From positions 323,162-387,161 of the forward strand of contig CAUYUJ010014550.1 in assembly GCA_963575745.1 (NCBI GenBank): a stretch of 64,000 nucleotides of DNA, given 5' to 3'. The stretch comes from Prorocentrum cordatum (taxonomy: Eukaryota; Sar; Dinophyceae; Prorocentrales; Prorocentraceae). The notes beneath the pieces are model-generated. The model saw nothing but the letters and a program-made list of their open reading frames with translations, had not been told where the DNA came from and searched no databases. Below are positions 55,495 to 64,000 of the stretch, piece by piece (within the stretch, counting starts at the first letter, position 1; the number at the start of each line of letters is the position of its first letter). Made by a program: the position numbers and the translations under genes.

Positions 55495-58400
55495 CACCGC
55501 GCGCGGAGACGCGCCTACCCGCGCTGCGCATGCTTACCCTGCTGACCTTCCTGATCAAGCTGGACCAGGAGAAGGTATGAGACGCATCGGCGATCGTATC
55601 ACCCCAAAAGTGGCTACATGCCCAGTATGCATCGACAATGTCCGAAAGGACAGTCCTAGCCACAACAGAGACCCTACACAGTGTAAGTATCATGATTCTA
55701 TCTCTGTATATTGGCCATGTCCTGCATGCCAAAGGGACCCTACGAGAAGCACGGGTGTTAAGAACCACCTCGACACTGAGCCCGGCAAATGTCGTTTTGC
55801 TGAGCCGTTCAAACTCCCAGATGATCATGATCCCGAGGGCGACAATGTGCCAGCTTGGTGGAAACCCTCACCCAAACCTGGGGAGGGCCAAGCTTCCGCA
55901 TCGGGCGGCCGTCAAGGCGCTCACGCCAGGCCACCGCGACCACGGTCCTTTGGGAACACTGATCCTACATCTGGCGCCAGCAGTTACGATATCCTGCGAG
56001 ACGCGCCCGAGCGTGGAAACACGCCTTCCGCGTCTTCTAGCGATCCGCCACAGGTAGCGGCCCGCCGCGGCAGCCTACAAGGCGCACCACCACCACCAGA
56101 TGCAGTTGACGAAGGAGACCGACTGCGGAGAGCTACAAGGAACCCTCTTGCCTCAACCGGCTCGGGGGCTCCACGATTGCCCGACTGGACGAGATTTGAC
56201 ATCCAACGCAGTCTGCAAAATCTCCGTAGTCACGAACCTCGTGTAGTTAAAAAGGAACTCCGTAAACTGCACTTACGGTGGTACCATGCGAAGGAACCCA
56301 AGATGAGGCTAATCCTAGACAAAGTGGGACTGGACAACGTTCGACTAAATATGATCAAAGAAATATGTGGCACCTGTCGGGAATGTAGAGCATGGGAACG
56401 TCCAGGAAATTCAACGCTACCTTCTGTAAGCCTTCCTGGAAACTGGCTCGATGAAGGTGAAATGGATCTCATGTTTTACCAGCAACGAACCATATTTCAT
56501 ATTATGGACAGTTGTGTTCGCCTGGCAGCAGGCCAAGAGATTTCCGATAGAGAACGTGACACTATACTCGACGCCTACCACTATTGTTGGATTGCCTATC
56601 ATGGACCCTTCAAAGTCTTGTACTCAGATGGAGAAGGCGCCCTGGACAATGACACTGCCAAGGCCATGATGGCGAACAAGGGTACAACACTCCGTATCCG
56701 AGCGCCTGGCCAACGCGCGACCTCGATCGAGTCACGCAACGGCATTCTCGGGGGTACTCTCCACATGATTGAGGAAGAGCTGAACAGACACAACATCCTT
56801 GTTGTATTTACTAGAGTATTGGCTGAAGGCATCTTCGTCACCAACGCCTTCACGTTTTACAACGGAGTATCGCCATGCCAAGCACACACTGGGCGACAGC
56901 CCTCCTTTCTTCCTGACCTCGACACCCTTGACTTCCCTAAGGGGCCCGAGACGTCAGGTCACGAACGAGAGCGCCGTGTGAGGGAAGTTAGCCTGGAAAC
57001 AATAACTCAAGCCACGGCGGTTGCTAAGACAAATCGTGCTCCCAGGGCTAAAACAGTCCCAGATGGTGCTCGCCTTTACTCAGCAGGGGACTTGGTCGAC
57101 GATCAACGACCTACTGCCACTAAGGGCGATCGTGGAGGCTGGAATGGCCCATTCCCTGTGATCCGTAACGTGCCTGAACGAGGACACCTCGTCGTCAGGG
57201 CAGGATCTCGTGAGGTAATTGCAATGTATCCTGATGCTCGGCACACGCTATACATTGAATGCCTCCTTGCCCGGGAACTTGGCATGGACAACATGGCCAT
57301 GCAAACCGTCCTTACATATGTGGCACATCTTGGTGCAGGGAAACCTGCCAAAGTCTTCGGCTACATTCCAGACTATAAGGGAAGCCTCAATCTTTCGGAC
57401 GACAGCAAGTTTCATCCGCGCGTACATCTTGCGCTACAGTATCTCGTGCGAAATTATTTCCGAGTTGAACATGTAGTAGCAGTTAGATTGGCCAAGAGTG
57501 TGTTCTATCTACCTGCAGTAAAGTACGCCACCGGGCATACGCTGATCCACTACGATAACGACGTCAACCCAGATTTCCACTATTATGAGTGCGTGGGCAC
57601 TGGCCTGAACATTTCTCAAATCACTGGTAGCACTCACTCCATACTCATCCAATGCTTGACGTCGCACGTTCCTTCCTTCGGATTTCATGACGACCTTGCC
57701 AAGTATCAGCACTCGGGTACCACGTCTGGAGAACACGACCAGCCTGGAGACAGGCCTCCACCAGACACCCCAGGTGCTTCATCACCAAGTGAAGGCCGTC
57801 TGTCTACAATCTACGAAGAAAACGAGGAACATGACATAGAAACTATGATGATGGAGGAGTGGTGCGATGAGTTACGTATGGACCTTCATCCCACAACGAT
57901 TACTGACGATCATCTCTACTGCGTTCCAACAACTATGCTGCCCCACCAATGTGTTCTGGTCTCAGCATCCGTGGACGAAGAAGAGATCGTAGTGTCGGAA
58001 ATGCTCGGAGACGAGCCTGAACCACAAGAGCCTTGTCTTGTCTCCCTATGCTCAACTACACCTGACGAGGGTTATTCTCTTGACAGTGATGAGCATGGTC
58101 CTTATGTTGAGTTATGTTTTACACCAGAAATGTCACATGTAGTGTTGGATCAGACTCAACTTGCACAGCTCGACACTGACATGGTCGCAACGATGAGAGT
58201 GCACGTATCATCGGCTGCTAAACGTGCTGTGGTAATTAAGAAAGACGACCTACTCACCAAAGCCGACATAGCAGCACACCCCAAAGAGGTGAGTGAATCT
58301 TTGTACACCGAACTCTGGCTTGATAACCGGTGCTTTGAAATGCATGACCTATCTAAAGCTTCCAACATCATGACATCCAGATATGTATATAAGTGGAAGT

Positions 58401-58558
58401 TTGTGAAGGTAGGCACCGAGAACGTTAAAACCATCCGTCTCAGACTCGTCCTTCGTGGATTTATGGACACGGAGGCGTTCGATGTGGAAACCTTCTCAGG
58501 AAGTGCTCGAAGGCAGTCCCAGAGGCTCCTGGCAAGTGAGGCGGCATGCCATCCATAA
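55495..58558 (+). pseudogene. pol: Element 2 integrase and N-terminal RT
   Basis: A frame from about 55,460 runs unbroken to TAA at 58,556. First a cysteine-rich block (CPVC...CKYH...CPAC...H...C) and a proline-rich linker. Then the integrase: HHCC-like site (LHLRWYH...CGTCREC) and core triad Asp 56,465-56,467 (EMDLMFY), Asp 56,627-56,629 (YSDGEGAL) and Glu 56,729-56,731 (SIESRNGIL), the last two 33 residues apart. After about 57,700 comes an acidic linker. The reverse transcriptase starts with TSRYVYKWKFVKVG and RLRLVLRGFMDTEAFDVETF. The stop replaces a codon just before the WILASMDIDKAF motif. Hairpin units: RGDAP, RGNTP, GAGKP, PGDRP, LGDEP. Confidence 0.8.
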
Positions 58559-59863
58559 TGGATCTTAGCATCCATGGATATCGATAAAGCGTTCCTCAAG
58601 GGTCTGACCTATGAGGAACTTGCTCATGCCACCGGCGAGGAATCTCGCATGGTTTGCTTCACTCTTCCACCAGGAAGCGCCCAGGTACTTCGTACATTGC
58701 CCGGCTTCTCTTCTTACGATGAAAGCCGACACTGCTTCAGGTGCCTCAAGCCAGGGGCGGGTGCAAAGGACGCCCCAAGAGCGTTCTCCCTCAAGCTTCG
58801 TACGACCACACGAGCTATAGGCCTTACACCGACAAGTGATGATCCTGAATTTGAACTCAGTCAAGATCTGTTAACAGCAAAACATGTCGACGACATCAAC
58901 ATGACAGGCCTAGAGAAAAATGTAGATGACTATGTACAACGTGTCGAAAAGGTGTTTGGTAAATGCAAGCTCAACAAACATTCCTATGCGAACTGCGCCG
59001 TTCGCTACACCAAGAATGACCGAGGAGATGTGATCATGGATCAGGACGAGTACATTAAACAACTACGTCCTATCACACACCCCGGACTCACGGGAGCGGC
59101 GGCTGACGCCAAAGCCACCAAACTCATCGCCGACATGTTCGTCAGCCTGCGAGGAGCCCTCGCCTATGCCCTTCTTACTCAAGTCTGGCTCATGGTGCGC
59201 GTGGTTCCTCTCCAGGAAATTCAAGACCCCACCGACCTACAAGTCAGACGACTGAATGCTGTGGCGCGAAAGCTGATCAGCAGCCCGAAACGCATCACCT
59301 TCCCTCGGATGAAACCGACGAACGAAGTCGATATACACAGTGATTCGGGGCATCGGAAGCTCACCGGGGAGGAAGACGATGAGACCAAGGGCTACGGCAC
59401 ACGTGGGGCTAACGTACTACGGCGAGGAAACTCGCCTCAAGGCAAATCCGTCATTCACCTTTGCGACGGACTATGTAAATCACACCGACTGCAGGTGAGG
59501 TCCAGCTATGCCGCTGAGGCATTTGCAGCTGCGCGCAACCTTGATGAGTGCTACCCTACGCTCATCACCCTCCACGAGCTCAAGGCAGGGGCCCTGACTC
59601 CACGACAACTACGAGATATGCGTGGAGTTGGAGGCCTAGCTATTAAAGTATCCCTTGCCATAGACGCTGAGTCTGTATACAAATCGTTATTCAGCAAAGA
59701 TCTTAAGAGACCGACGGAACGGACGTTGCTGGGACATATCAGCTGGATACGTGAGCTCATGGATATAGGTATAGTGCATAATGTGCAGTGGTGTGATACT
59801 AGAGATATGACCGCAGATGGGCATACAAGGGGAGTATCGATCGGGAGCTGCTTTTGGAAGTGA
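58559..59863 (+). pseudogene. pol: Element 2 reverse transcriptase and RNase H
   Basis: This continues in the frame of the integrase after TAA 58,556. RT motif A is SMDIDKAFLKG. Motif C is KHVDDINMTG, with His before VDD where most copia enzymes have Tyr; the two Asp are kept (58,889-58,894). RNase H follows with VDIHSDSGH, RSSYAAEAFAA, LAIDAESVYKSL and CDTRDMTADGHTRG, so its acidic residues (Asp, Glu, Asp, Asp) are present. One hairpin unit (RGNSP, 59,422) sits in a loop of RNase H and an eroded one in the RT (58,635). TGA at 59,861. The enzyme copies element RNA; apart from the upstream stop, this part looks intact. Confidence 0.85.
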
Positions 59864-60300
59864 TGTCAGGCACTCAGTCATGTAAGTATGACGCGAAGCA
59901 GTTTGTTCCCTTTCGGGGTCCCGAGGACAGAAACAAGCCTAAGTCTAATCAGTTTTAGTATGTCCTTGTTGCCCCCGCGGTCCAGTTTGCCAGCACGGGC
60001 GCCTAATACAGAGGCGCCCTTCTAGGTGCTCGGAAACGAGCCTTACATATCACGCTTGGTAACGAGCCTGTTCAGATTGATTCAGGCTCTTTGCCGTAAT
60101 ACCCGTTTGCTTTACCTCTAGCCGGGCCGATAGCCCTTTGATGTCCAAGGGGCTATCTCGTATCTGCGTGAAATGCTTTGCGAGGAAACTCGCCTTACAG
60201 TCTGGTGTTAGGCCAGACTGTACGCACTGCTTTTCTTGCAAATAGTCGCGCGCGCGGCCTTTGTAGAGCGTAACGGCTGCGCGGCTATACTCACCGTCTC
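59864..60300 (+). promoter_or_regulatory. Element 2 3' UTR with a chain of hairpins
   Basis: At least six stems in about 225 bases: 59,997-60,019 (GGGCGCCT/AGGCGCCC), 60,028-60,041, 60,054-60,067 and 60,180-60,193 (GNRA units), 60,129-60,157 (12 pairs, GATAGCCCTTTG with CAAGGGGCTATC) and 60,198-60,220 (CAGTCTGG/CCAGACTG). No clear polypurine tract precedes the LTR. Confidence 0.7.
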
Positions 60301-60565
60301 CTTTAAGGGTAGCTCTTTGGGAGATGTTATATAGGATCGGGATTATAGCTCGCGCGCCGTTGCCTTTGGCTCAAGGCACGCGCGCCCTTTTTGCCCGGAC
60401 ACTGCTTGTGTTCGCTATGTGCTGGAAAGATCACTACATCGATATGATCCCATCTTATCCGTCCATTTCTCTTACTGAACCACCTCAGTACGACACCGGA
60501 CGCTATTTGCCATCCGTTTCCCATGGAACCGGATGCTATTTGACTTACCATAGTCACTTCAGACT
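60300..60565 (+). repeat. Element 2, 3' LTR
   Basis: The same 265 bases as the 5' LTR apart from about 17 substitutions and no indel. Ends CACTTCAGACT. Confidence 0.9.
60357..60375 (+). other. Spliced-leader-like sequence in 3' LTR
   Basis: CCGTTGCCTTTGGCTCAAG: TTTGGCTCAAG is an exact 11-base match to the end of the dinoflagellate spliced leader, and CCGTTGCC differs from its CCGTAGCC by one base. Confidence 0.5.
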
Positions 60566-60570
60566 AATTA
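60566..60570. other. Element 2 target-site duplication, right (AATTA)
   Basis: Second copy of the five bases at 44,802-44,806. Confidence 0.75.
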
Positions 60571-60985
60571 TGAGAGTGCGCCTTTGGTATTTACTCTGCA
60601 CGGCACTGCACAGCATCGCTGTCCCATTGGTTCTTGTCTGCTTGGCTCACTGTCCGATCCGACAAGGCACAGCCAGATTCCTGGCGCATCGTTTCTACAA
60701 CCTTCCGCGAAACCTAACGCAAATTGTCCCACACCCCCTGCGCCCCCAATTTCAAATTCGCCGGCCCAGCGGGCCAAGGGCGTGTTAAGGTCTCGGGTAA
60801 CTGGTTAACAATATTCTAGTTCGCGCGCGCGGGGCCGCCCCTGCCGGTCCCCGGACGAAAAGTACCCCAGGACACCCCGGGACAGCCTTGGGACTTTCGG
60901 ATCAGAGATGCAAGACCGAACATTTTTCCGTCCGCTCACGAGGATCGCGGCCTCCGAGGGAGGGGCGCAGTCGATTTCCCCCCTT
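60571..60985. other. No gene recognised
   Basis: Unique flank of element 2. The frame that crosses it starts inside the LTR and has no known domain. Confidence 0.4.
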
Positions 60986-61590
60986 CCTGACCCAAGAGGT
61001 CCCCAAGACTGCCCAAAAGGCCCCCGAGACGCCCAAAGAGCGCTCCAAGACGCCGATGATGACCCCAAGACGGCCCAAGAAGCCTCCAAGTGACCTCCAA
61101 GAGGCCTCACAAAAGGGCCAGAGAGGCCAAAATCATAATTTTTGCAATGGTTTTGGAAGGATTTTGGCCTTGTCGTTTTTCGGCCATCCGATGCTCCAAG
61201 ACGGCCCAAGAGGCCCCCAAGAGCGCCCCAAAACGGGCCAAGAGGCTTCCAAGAGGGCCCAAAGAGGGCCCAAGAGGGCCCCGAGACTACCCAAGAGGCG
61301 CCACGGCCCCAGACGGCCCCAAGACGGCCCCAAGAAGGGCCCAAGAGGGGGACCACGAACCGAAAACTCTAGCCTTCCGCCCCAAGAGGGCCCCAGGAGG
61401 CCCGAGAGGCCCCCAAGAGGCCCCCAGGAGGCCCCAAGAAGCCGCCAAGAGGCCCCCAAGAGGCCCCAGGAGGTCCCCAGGAGGCCCACAAGAGGCCCCA
61501 CGAGGCCCCAGACGTTCAAAAATGCCTCGCAGGCGCCCCCGAGTGGCCTCTCAAAAGACCCCCAAGAGGCCTCCCGGAGAAGCATATCTT
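60986..61590. repeat. CCAAGAGGCC/CCAAGACGG low-complexity array
   Basis: About 35 degenerate words of CCCAAGAGGCCCC or CCAAGACGGCC. Frames across it read as repetitive proline, lysine and arginine and are artefacts. Confidence 0.75.
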
Positions 61591-61639
61591 GACGACGACC
61601 CTGGTTGGCCCCAGGAGCAACAAGATGCCAACGAGAGGC

Positions 61640-61770
61640 TTCCTCCTCCGCCCCTTCCCCTTCCTCCTCCTCCTCCTCCTCCTTCTACTTATCTTCATCT
61701 TACTTCTCTCCTTCTCATCCTCTCCTCCTCCTGCCCTCCCCTTCCCCATCCTCATCTTCCTCCTCCTCTC
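61640..61770. repeat. CCT/CTT pyrimidine microsatellite
   Basis: CCTCCTCCT passing into CTTCATCTTACTTCTC and back into CCTCCT. Confidence 0.85.
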
Positions 61771-62096
61771 GGCGGTGCCACAATGGTCCCAGGCCCACGG
61801 CGAAGTAGTAGCGATCATGCAACATGGCCCGGCGGAATAAGCGAGCGATTGAATGATTTCAATGTTCAATCGTGCGCGCGGCGGTGTCCGCGGACGCCGA
61901 CGGAAATTACCCTGGCGACGTACCCAACCCCTGCGCAAAAGCGGGGCGCAAATAGTTTAGGATACTTTATAAGGGGGCGATGACGGAGCGAGGGTTACAT
62001 ATGTCTGCAGACGGAATTCGAGAGACTCGCAGGACACTGGCTACAGGAAAAGGGCTTGATAAAGCTGATGATTTACAATTCCTGAGCACTCCTAGC
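61771..62096. other. No gene recognised
   Basis: Spacer before the 102-bp array; short frames only. Confidence 0.4.
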
Positions 62097-63355
62097 CACT
62101 TCGAAAACGGGGATCACAGCAGGCCTCGAAAGTGGCGACAGGTTCACAGATCGCAGCCCCGCAGGGATGGCGAGGTCTCATTTGAATCTGCCCGTGGCCC
62201 TCACTGTGCTGGAGCCCCCCAGCAGGCTCGAAAATGGCGGCAGTTTCGCAGATCGCAGCCCCCCCAGGGATGGCGAGGTCTAATTTGAATCTGCGCGTGG
62301 CCCTCACTGTGCTGGGCCCCCCAGCAAGGCCTCGAAAATGGCGACAGTTTTCGCAGATCGCAGCCCCCCAGGGATGGCGAGGTCTAATTTGAATCTGGCG
62401 CGTGGCCCTCACTGTGCTGGGCCCCCCAGCAGGCCTCGAAAATGGCGACAGTTTCGCAGATCGCAGCCCCCCAGGGATGGCGAGGTCTCATTTGAATCGC
62501 GCCGTGGCCCTCACTGTGTCTGGGCCCCCAGCATGCCTCGAAAAAGGCGACGTTTCGCAGATCGCAGCCCCCAGGGATGCGAGGTCTAATTTGAATCCGC
62601 GCGTGGCCCTCCGTGCTGGTCCCCCAGCAGCCGGCCTCGAAAATGGCGACAGTTTCACAGTTTCGCAGATCGATGGCGAGGTCCCCAGGGATGGCGAGGT
62701 CTAATTTGAATCCGCGCGTGGCCCTCACTGTGCTGGGCCCCCCAGCAGGCCTCGAAAGTGGCGACAGTTTCACAGATCGCAGCCCCCCAGGGATGGCGAG
62801 GTCTAATTTGAATCCGCGCGTGGCCCTCACTGTGCTGGGCCCCCAAACAGGCCTCGAAAATGGCGACAGTTTCGCAGATCGCAGCCCCCAAGGGACGGCG
62901 AGTCTAATTTGAATCCGCGCGTGGCCCTCACTGTGCTGGGCCCCCCAGCAGGCCTCGAAAATGGCGACAGTTTCGCAGATCGCAGCCCCCCAGGGACGGC
63001 GAGGTCTAATTTGAATCCGCGCGTGGCCCTCACTGTGCTGGGCCCCCCAGCAGGCCTCGAAAATGGCGACAGTTCACAGATCGCAGCCCCCAGGGATGGC
63101 GAGGTCTAATTTGAATCCGCGCGTGGCCCTCACTGTGCTGGGCCCCCCAGCAGGCCTCGAAAATGGCGACAGTTTCGCAGATCGCAGCCCCCCAGGGATG
63201 GCGAGGTCTAATTTGAATCCGCGCGTGGCCCTCACTGTGCTGGGCCTCCCCAGCAGGGATGGCGAGGTCTAATTTGGATCCGCCCGTGGCCCTCACTGTG
63301 CTGGGCCCCCCAGCAGGCCTCGAAAATTGCGACAGTTTCACAGATCGCAGCCCCC
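62097..63355. repeat. 102-bp tandem array, about 12 units
   Basis: GAGGTCTAATTTGAATC recurs with a basic spacing of 102 (for example 63,101 to 63,203), with small indels in older units. Each unit also has GGCCCTCACTGTGCTGGGCC, GCCTCGAAAATGGCGACAG and TTCGCAGATCGCAGCCCCC. Since 102 is 34 codons, uninterrupted units stay in frame and give 34-residue repeating peptides on both strands; indels break these often. Probably a satellite. Confidence 0.85.
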
Positions 63356-63589
63356 CGCGGGCAAGACAGGAAGAGGCTGGAGGGGAAAAGGAGGAAGGGC
63401 GGGAGAAGGGACGCGACCACACTGCTCTATTCAAAACGAATACCCAACCAAGGAGGGTTGGGAAAAAGTCAAGTTGCGCGTTACGACATCAAGCGCCGCA
63501 GCGCCGCAGCGCCCACATGTTGTATGACGACTCTATCAGAGTTTTGGCATTATGTGTCACCATCTATGGCTTTTGCTCAGTGTAGGTTT
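63356..63589. other. No gene recognised
   Basis: Spacer with AGCGCCGCAGCGCCGC near 63,490-63,510. Confidence 0.4.
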
Positions 63590-63656
63590 CTTTGGAAGCG
63601 CTTTAGCGCCCACATTTTTTATATTTGGAAGCGCTTTAGCGCCCACATTTTTTATG
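63590..63656. repeat. Tandem pair of a roughly 34-bp AT-rich unit
   Basis: GGAAGCGCTTTAGCGCCCAC followed by ATTTTTTAT occurs twice in a row; each copy has the small hairpin GCGC-TTTA-GCGC. Confidence 0.8.
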
Positions 63657-63835
63657 ACGAGCTTCCGAGACTCACCATCTATGGTTTTGGCGACATTGTA
63701 AATGCCGTGCACAGAGTTGGCAACTCCCTGGTCTTCATTCTCCTCCTCCTCCTGCTCCACATGGGGTAGGGGGGCCGTTTGGGGAGGGGGGGGCTTACCA
63801 TATTATAGATATACTATGCAACGCATAATTGTGCA

Positions 63836-63856
63836 TATATATATATATATATATAC
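63836..63856. repeat. (AT)n microsatellite
   Basis: Ten TA units, followed by CACATATCGG. From 63,900 to the end the GCCTCTGGG/TTTGGGAAGCC words of the dispersed repeat return. Confidence 0.9.
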
Positions 63857-64000
63857 ACATATCGGTAGGTAGAGTGGCTTTCGGCCCATTCCGCCACCGT
63901 GACTGCATTGTAGGTCAGAGGCCTCTGGGATGCCTCTGGGGATCCTTTGGGAAGCCTCTCGGAAGCTTTTTGGATTCGGTTCTGAAGTTGTTTGGGCGCT

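Larger units (their letters stand above)
45289..60193 (+). repeat. Family of about 37 GNRA-tetraloop 15-nt hairpin units
   Basis: Consensus GCNNG GNRA CNNGC C. Perfect pairing with a GNRA loop: starts 45289, 45328, 45382, 46246, 46712, 47039, 47186, 47660, 47735, 47951, 48644, 48769, 49227, 50452, 50713, 51016, 53022, 53111, 54171, 55501, 56011, 57335, 57742, 58003, 59422, 60028, 60180. With one G-T pair: 46163, 49308, 51218, 53554, 54427, 60054. With one mismatch: 50761. With a changed loop: 45657 (GACA), 56520 (GCAG), 58635 (GAAT). Nine different variable pairs are used, always compensated. A trailing C follows 33 of 37, making a 15-base, frame-preserving unit. Twenty-five are read in the frame giving G-N or G-D, often followed by x-P. 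Three lie in the 3' untranslated region. None lies in the LTRs or KptA core, and I noticed none elsewhere in the window. Confidence 0.9.
44807..60565 (+). mobile_element. Element 2: full-length 15.8-kb copia-order LTR retrotransposon
   Basis: Two 265-bp LTRs, a 5-bp target duplication, a primer-binding site next to the left LTR and the order protease, integrase, RT, RNase H identify Ty1/copia. It is about three times the usual copia length. The extra length is a long linker protein, a Tpt1/KptA domain, a methyltransferase-like domain, cysteine-rich segments and a 1.2-kb secondary insertion. About 17 of 265 LTR positions differ, so it is moderately old, and stops and shifts show that it is dead. 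Confidence 0.9.

Noticed and set aside
55639-55652. TGTCC-GAAA-GGACA as another member of the hairpin family
   Set aside because: It is a perfect GNRA hairpin, but it lacks the GC...GC ends, the G-C closing pair and the trailing C, so it was left out of the count.
59149-59163. GCGAG-GAGCC-CTCGC as a hairpin unit
   Set aside because: The loop has five bases and the codons fit a conserved RT stretch (SLRGALAYALL), so it may be coincidence.
60986-61590. Proline/lysine-rich proteins over the CCAAGAGG repeats (also 35,010-35,360 and 41,560-42,145 on the minus strand)
   Set aside because: The frames follow low-complexity DNA that occurs in many unrelated places and in both orientations.

Overview
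This window looks like nuclear DNA of a dinoflagellate. The evidence is direct: GC-rich, gene-poor sequence full of GGA/CTC, TTTG/TTG and poly-C tracts; degenerate pentatricopeptide (PPR) units of the dinoflagellate type; spliced-leader-like sequences; and two large Ty1/copia-order retrotransposons whose Gag and Pol resemble dinoflagellate elements. No rRNA, tRNA, bacterial operon or CRISPR array is visible. The genus cannot be told from the sequence alone. Almost every coding stretch carries stops or frameshifts, so most of the window is transposon relic, repeat, or exons of gene models that cannot be assembled by eye.

Layout. 1-3,600: MITE-like and foldback elements between GGA tracts. 3,649-8,230: a long decayed coding relic that opens with the C-terminal part of an SF1 (Upf1-like) helicase. 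8,700-14,900: ~310-bp tandem repeats, microsatellites and more MITEs. 15,199-16,191: a PPR-derived ORF. 16,445-22,375: element 1, a copia-order element with a coiled-coil Gag, three CCCH zinc fingers, an RS-rich domain, protease and integrase, cut off before reverse transcriptase by a CTC microsatellite. 22,400-29,100: microsatellites, palindromic repeats and little coding. 29,148-31,805: an 82-bp tandem array open in all six frames. 32,700-34,034: exon-like segments with very high GC3. 34,979-37,610 and 41,687-44,315: a near-identical 2.63-kb direct duplication, each copy with a 158-bp foldback element, around 4.1 kb of decayed coding DNA.

44,807-60,565: element 2, a complete 15.8-kb LTR retrotransposon with 265-bp LTRs (about 6% diverged), a 5-bp AATTA target duplication and a TGG-starting primer-binding site. 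Its reading order is membrane segments-Gag, a long linker protein, an RNA 2'-phosphotransferase (Tpt1/KptA) domain, protease, a methyltransferase-like domain, integrase, reverse transcriptase and RNase H. The protease is split by a 1.2-kb inverted-repeat transposon with a 10-bp target duplication. 60,600-64,000: CCAAGAGGCC-type repeats and a 102-bp tandem array.

The most unusual signal is in element 2. It is sprinkled with about 37 copies of a 15-nt unit, GCNNG-GNRA-CNNGC plus C: a five-pair stem capped by a GNRA tetraloop, with compensatory stem changes. Most copies sit in frame in linker regions and three sit in the 3' untranslated region. This looks like a family of tiny hairpin insertions, or a selected RNA structure, that I do not recognise from the literature.
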